Source: Tetrastigma voinierianum
Lineage: Eukaryota; Streptophyta; Magnoliopsida; Vitales; Vitaceae
NCBI GenBank assembly: GCA_016808115.1
Contig: JAEQBH010000026.1
Coordinates: forward strand, 248,001 to 312,000
Direction: 5' to 3'
Length of the DNA stretch: 64,000 bases
Each line of letters starts with the position of its first letter. Within the stretch, counting starts at the first letter, position 1. Below are positions 58,416 through 64,000 of the stretch, one piece after another. The notes under the pieces were generated by a model. The model was not told the origin of the DNA, ran no database searches, and saw only the letters and a program-made list of their open reading frames with translations. Position numbers and translations under genes: made by a program.

Positions 58416-61336
58416 CTATCTAGCTTCTCTTTGCATCAGGAGCCAATCAGTCTTAGGATGCATCAAGAAGAAATCCTCACACTTACAGAGGGGCATACTA
58501 ATGTCAACCATGCTAGGCCTCTTTGAAGGATCTCTGTGTGTACAAGCAGTGGCACAGCCATCACATTCATCACATTGTCCATAGAGAAAGACTCCCTAAG
58601 AAGATCTTCATCCATCCAATCCTTTAGTCTCTTTGCCTTCACATTCTCATCCTTCCCATCCAAAATTCCATTTGCTTTCATCCAAAGAACCCTTCCATCT
58701 TCATCCACTGCCACCTTCCCTGAAATCAGCTCAAGCAAAGACCACCCAAATGAGAAAACATCCATTCGTGAAACCACACCATCTGCTAGATACTCTGGAG
58801 CAATGTAGCCTTGAGTTCCAACAATGACATAGTTATGCTTGTTGCATCCAGATTTCGCTAACCCGAAATTTGCTATCTTGGCTCTCATGTTTGCATCTAA
58901 CAGGATGTTGCTGCTTTTGACGTCTTTATGCACAACTAGGGTCGTGTGCTCATGAATGTACTGGAGGCCATTCGCAACATCTATAGCGATTCTTAGCCTT
59001 GTTTTCCAGTTTAGTTTTTCATCCCTGTCTCCATGCAGCCATGACTGTAGAGATCCATTTTCTACATACTCGTAAACTAGATAGCAATTTGCATCTTCAG
59101 GGTCTATGCAGAAGCCCTCAAGCCTCACCAGATTCCCATGGTTCACCTTCAAAATGGAAAAATCAGTCACAATTTTATTCCTAGCAAAAAGCATAACCAG
59201 TGAAATATTGGAAGGATTCAACTCACCCTTGAATAAATTTTAAGATTAATTTTTACCATATATTGTCTTTTCTGATATCTAGACAATGAATTATTGTTTC
59301 AAGTGGCTATCAAATAAAACAGAAAAGTTAACCTCCATAGGGAATCTAATGATATATTAGGACTAAAATCAAATATAAAAGAAGAATTTGAATGCTACTT
59401 TTAGCTGGCAATCATCCTATCATCAAAGCTAGCCAAAATAATTAATATTTGAAACCTAAGCATGGATTATTTTAGGCATAAACCTAACAATTAGACACAT
59501 CACTATACTAACCATTATCTTATTATAAAAGAATTAAACTATTGGGAATATCATTATTGAATTTTTATGTAGTGCGAATCTTCCACCACTGGTGTCCTTT
59601 TCGCTTCCAATCCAATGTTCCATTTTCCACCCCCCATTTCCTTCAATACTTTCTACTTTTCCTCTCTAAATTATGATTATGTTGATCATGGACTTCCACA
59701 CACCATGATCTCAGAAACCAATGGAATAAGAAAGACAAACAAAATTGATGAACTGGTAGAAAAATAGCAGCAAAATAGCAGAAGGCTTCTAATTTTCTTC
59801 TGAAGCAGATATAACCAGTATAAGGCTGCCAAACAGGGCTAAGTTTCATCAGGCCAAATGACAAGAGAATCCATTCTTGATGGTTTAATTAACAGACTAA
59901 AGGAAATGATTCCAAGGGTAGGTGTAGTGTCACTTAGGAATTGAAAGGTGAGGTCTGAACTCAACATTATCAAGGCCTTTTCTCGAAGACATAGGCCCTA
60001 ATAAAACCGTGCGGACTGGTGGGAAGTCGAGTGTGCGGCTTTTAAGTCGTATGTGATCTGATTTTGAGATACTAAAAATTTTCAAGTGATCTGATTCTTG
60101 ATATACTAAAACTACTTGATGGAAGTGCAAACAAAACTATTCTATGACATATTTGGAGTATTATTAATTATATATAGGATTTTTACCTTTTTGCAAGATC
60201 TTCAGCTCTTCATAGGCATTCCACTTCATCTTCTTGATAGCATAGAGCTCTCCATCAATACACCCTTCACAGACCCTTGAATCAGTGAACGCTCGCTAAA
60301 CCCACCAGCAGTAGCATCTCTCAATTCTTCAATTCCGTACACTTTATACTTGTCCAAACAATCCGAAACATCGGCCATCAAACTCATCTCCTCCGCCTTC
60401 AACCCCTTCCCGCCCCCAACCAGAGGCCTCTCCTTATCTCCCTCAATTTGCCCCATCTTCTCCACCATAACGTTTCTATAAGCCAAAATCCGATCAGCAA
60501 ATTAACAATACCCCACATATCCCCAACCCAATTGATAATCCTATGACCGCCCCCTTTCTCTCATCCCTCAGGACAGTGGCCGCAGCCGGAGCGGTAGCGT
60601 TGACGGTGACATTAGGCTGTGTGATGTTTGGAAGCCGGGAAACTGGCACGAAAATGGTCTGGAAGGGCTGGATGTTATCCCCATTAACGTCTGTAATTGA
60701 CGCTGTATCTGACCCAAACGATGAAGCGACGCTAGTCAAGTTATCGGAAGGCTGAAACACATAAGAAATTAGAAAATTGACTCCGTTTATCAACTGGGTT
60801 TCGTTAGGGCACTTGCAGAAGATGGGGAAAATGACGTTCTAGCCGATTTCAAGCAGGGTGGGAACGGGGGCGTAGGATTCACAACTTCGACGGGTAGTAA
60901 GTTGTGAGGTTGAAGCTGAAGTATGGATACGATGTAGAAGGTATCGCCGCTCTTGATGGTGTAGCTGATATTGGCGTAAGAAATGGCGGCGGCGGCGGTG
61001 GCGTTGGAATTGACGGAGTTGCAGGAGCAAGTGAGAGGGACGAAGAGGCGTTGACCGGCGAGGAGGGGGTTGGAGGGAGAGGAGATGTTGCTGGGTTCGG
61101 ATATCATGAGGCGGCTAAGCTCGAAGATGGCAATGGAGGCAGGTCGAGTTGGGAGAAGTGGACGGTGTGTAAAACTTAGCGTAGGTTTGGCAGGGGTAGG
61201 AGGAGACGTTGGCGGCGCAGACATAGCCGGTGGCGTTTGGTTCAGACTGGGCCAGGGAGTAGTAGAAATGGAAAGAGCAGAGGAAGAAGAAGAGAAGAAG
61301 AGAAGAAACGGTGTCGTTGAAGGGTCTGAGCCTCAT
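58416..61336 (-). pseudogene. LysM receptor-like kinase, LYK4/LYK5 type (copy 2, broken)
   Basis: Same two-exon layout as copy 1: exon 1 61336-60187, intron 60186-59147, exon 2 59146-58416. Kinase landmarks remain (LVYEYVENGSLQSW, HKDVKSSN, NFG, GTQGYIAPEYLADG). Breaks include a nonsense change at about 60841 (the Gln of GQNVIF becomes TAG), a 4-bp loss near 60268, an extra A just before the intron donor and a missing C near 58553 that alters the C-terminus. Dense indels through the first LysM region (60860-60930 and 61115-61185) add further shifts. Where copy 1 has its extra base (44161-44163), copy 2 reads correctly through RPLVGGGKGLKAEE. It also keeps PEDANCYL where copy 1 has PEVNCYL. 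Either a decaying paralogue or a poorly polished second haplotype. Confidence 0.88.
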
Positions 61337-61369
61337 GTCTCCCTGCAAATCTGCAACTGGCAAAAGTTG

Positions 61370-61409
61370 TTATGGCAATGGCAATGGCAATGGCAATGGC
61401 AATGGCATG
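61370..61409 (-). repeat. (ATGGCA)n expansion in the 5' leader of LYK copy 2
   Basis: The plus strand has about six consecutive TGGCAA/ATGGCA hexamers. Copy 1 (45119-45138) has only about three, one altered. The repeat lies between the TATA-like element and the start codon, so it would be in the 5' UTR or at the transcription start. Confidence 0.85.
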
Positions 61410-61420
61410 GATTGATTTGC

Positions 61421-61506
61421 ATTATATAAATTTTGTTGAATTCACAGTCAATAATTAGTCAAAATGGCAATGGGGGTGTGAGACCCACTTCCTTTTAGTC
61501 AGTCAA
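61421..61506 (-). promoter_or_regulatory. Putative core promoter and W-box cluster of LYK copy 2
   Basis: TATATAA on the minus strand at about 61429-61423, with TTGACT cores at 61451-61446, 61462-61457 and 61506-61501. Same order and spacing as copy 1. Confidence 0.48.
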
Positions 61507-64000
61507 TCCAAAAGTTTTCTACGGTAGTTTAAATATAGACCAATCAGACCCCTGCAACATAATATATATATAATATATCCCGTGTTCTGAATTCAGGGTG
61601 GGAAAAAAATGCAATATGTTCACAAGAGAATCCCGTTTGGAGCTTTGAACGAGTCTGATAATGGAGGTAGAAAAAGGAAGGACTAAGGATGAGCTTGCCG
61701 TGTCAAAAACTCAAAAGTGTACCCACCATCCCAAGTCCCCATCCCCAGTTCCCATCCATCCATTCTCTCCAAGGTTATGCCGTACTTTTTTTAAACATCC
61801 TACTAATTCGTGGTGCCTTAGTTGACGGTGGGGGCCCAGCCTCCACGGTAGGAGTTGATCTTGCGTAACCTCGTTACAATAAGTTTCACCGATTCAGTTA
61901 CTTCCTTTATAAAGGCACATTGAATCGCTCAAATTCAATAAAAATAGATCAAAGATCCTAAATCACAACAAAACAAAAAAAAAGTAATTTATTTAATAAG
62001 ACAAAAATGTCCTTTATTTCTTGAGCTTAATGTAACATATTAACAACAATAATATAACATGTTCCTTTTGTTAATGTAATAGACTTTAAAAAAAGTATAT
62101 ATAGGATTATTAATTTAAAAATAAAAACAAAAAAAAATATAAAAAATGAAAAATACATAGGTTAAGACATGCTATAAAAAAAATAATTAATTTTCAAATA
62201 AAAATATTGTTTCAACTAAATATAGGTATTATTTTAAATAATTGAATAATATAATACATATAGTTAGCTAACGTAATCCTTATATTTGAAAGCCAATTAT
62301 TATTTTTCGACATATTTAAAAATATATATTTCTCATTTTTCATACCTTTTTTATTTTTATTTTTATATCATTAGTTTGATACATACTTTTCTCATAAACT
62401 TTTGCCTAAAATAATATATTTTCCCATGTTTTATAAAATCTAGAAAAAGAAGTTATATAAAATAAAATTCATTTACATTAATACGGTAAACATGTTGCAT
62501 TAAGCTCGAGGGGGTCATTTTATTACATTAAATACATGCTTTTAATATTTTGTTACGAATTGACACATTTTTTTGGGGATTTAAGGGTTGGTTCGTGATT
62601 TTATTCTATTGGGTGCTTCACGCACCCTTAAAATAAGTCCCCTTGATAATTCTCATATTTATTAGATAGAAGTAATATCAAATGATTATCAAACAAACTT
62701 GTGATGAGATTTAACATCCTATAGCTATTAGGGTTTCAAACAAGAACTACAATTCAGCTTCTGGTAGCTTTAAATCAAAATAAATATCACTGACGACCTG
62801 GACGAGGATCCGCCCTTTCACAGCCTCACGTAGAGTCCAAAGTCAAACATGGTCAGGTTTAGCCTTATAGAGCTTATTTCCTCTCTCTATGTCAGCACCC
62901 AATATCCTGAACCATCAATAAATGAGATAACTGCTCCATAATAAAATGTGTCCTCATGTAAAGAAAACCATTTGAATACTGTCTGGTCATGGGAGTCATA
63001 ATCTTAGGGTCTTTGTTATACTGGTAATTTTTTAAATTGTTTTTTCTTTTTTAAAAATATGGAAAACTGGAATCACATAAAAAATATTAAATTAAAAAGA
63101 GAATAAAATTCTCAGATATGTTCTCAAATTTTTTAAAACCGTTCTTAATAATAGCTTTAAAAATAGGAATCTAATTGGCCTTACCTTTATGAAGAATCAT
63201 CAACAAGAGTAGCGTTCTAAGATGCAATGAATATTTATAAAAGATAAACAGAGGAACTAATAAAAACATAGACAGAGAAACCCAATACAGTTAAGTAAAA
63301 TGTAGAAAAGATCCTGTAATTTTTTTAATTTTTAAAGGTAAAAAGATCTTTTAAAAATTAAAAGAACTGGCATAAGAATAATTTTCTATAAAATTCTAAG
63401 TATAAATGAAAAAATAATAAAAATAGTTTATTATTTATTGGATCCTCTGTTTCTTTCTATATATTATTTTTGTTCTTTCCTAAAATAGTGATGTTCTTGT
63501 TCATAGAATCCCGAAAAATCTAGGATGCCGGATTTTAGGTTGAAGAAATAATTTAAAATATAAGATATTTTCACTTGTTATTTTACAGAAGTGCTTTGGT
63601 ATAAATTAACAATTTTATTTTAAGTTTAGATAAATCGTATTTAGATTTGACTCTTTTCTTTTAAAAATAATATAAAATCTTAATCAGTGTGTTGTACTTG
63701 TTTTTTGAGAATGAAAATGAAAATAAAAAAATAAAAAATAAAATAATAAAATTGGTAGGAGACCAACATATGCCTTGAGTTTGTAAAAAAAAAATTAAAA
63801 GTAGTAGGAGACCACTATACTATGGGAGTATAGAAAAAATAAAAGAAAAAAAAAGAAAAGAAAAAGAAATATAATAGGGAGTCATATACTTTGAGATTGT
63901 GAATCAATACAAGAAAAAAAAAAGTGAGAATTGTATGAATGAATGGTAGGTATGTGACAAGTAAATTGAAAAGTCAAAAATGAATCTTATCATGATTTTT
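61507..64000. other. AT-rich upstream region of LYK copy 2
   Basis: Counterpart of 45235-47726. No coding gene is recognised. Differences from copy 1 are scattered indels, clustered at 62560-63000 and 63470-63680. Confidence 0.45.

Larger units (their letters stand above)
53340..64000. repeat. Segmental duplication, copy 2 (runs off the window)
   Basis: This is the second copy of 37110-47726. Its left edge lies within a few bases of the LTR terminus at 53336. The right edge is not reached. The copy is generally the noisier of the two, with many short insertions, deletions and local substitutions, densest at 53400-55500, 56560-57500 and 60840-61190. Confidence 0.93.

Overview
This window looks like nuclear DNA from a flowering plant, probably a eudicot. 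The support is an intron-containing LysM receptor-like kinase gene, plant-type Ty3/gypsy (Tekay/Del-like and Tat/Ogre-like) elements, a plant L1-type LINE, a Mutator/plant-mobile-domain relic and an endogenous caulimovirid. The sequence is AT-rich, gene-poor and repeat-rich. I cannot name the species. No tRNA, rRNA, CRISPR or bacterial-style gene is visible.

Layout. 1-3430 holds no recognisable gene. 3430-3890 and 11600-12040 are diverged copies of one repeat in opposite orientation. They flank a decayed caulimovirid (about 4560-11395, minus strand) with primer site, movement protein, coat protein, protease, RT, RNase H and a tandemly duplicated viroplasmin-like segment. A non-autonomous element with about 85-bp terminal inverted repeats (11513-12663) follows. 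12672-15805 and 23830-28185 are direct repeats in one orientation. Between them lie a satellite-like array (16400-18170) and a minus-strand Tat/Ogre integrase relic (20270-21060). This fits a Tat/Ogre-like element with a satellite-bearing 3' UTR. The right block is also bracketed by roughly 540-bp inverted arms. It carries an insertion, absent from the left block, that contains an intact first exon of a casein kinase 1 gene.

29345-30243 is a LINE ORF2 tail cut by a minus-strand Tekay-like Ty3/gypsy element (30246-about 40400). That element has lost gag and the integrase core. It is split by a 3,042-bp solo LTR (33171-36212) with a perfect GTGCC target duplication. 42169-45083 is the main host gene, a two-exon LysM receptor-like kinase of the LYK4/LYK5 type on the minus strand. 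49620-51187 is a Mutator transposase tail followed by a plant-mobile-domain (PMD) relic, and 51191-53336 is a probable LTR.

From about 53340 to the window end, the stretch 37110-47726 (gypsy pol fragment, LTR, LYK gene, 5' flank) is repeated in the same orientation about 16.2 kb downstream. The second LYK copy (58416-61336) is badly broken. The first carries one extra base exactly where the second is intact, and the reverse holds elsewhere. Most differences between copies are tiny indels. Either this is a recent tandem duplication with decay, or two haplotypes were laid end to end in an error-prone long-read assembly. Several other repeats show the same clean-copy/noisy-copy pattern, so frameshifts here should be read with caution.
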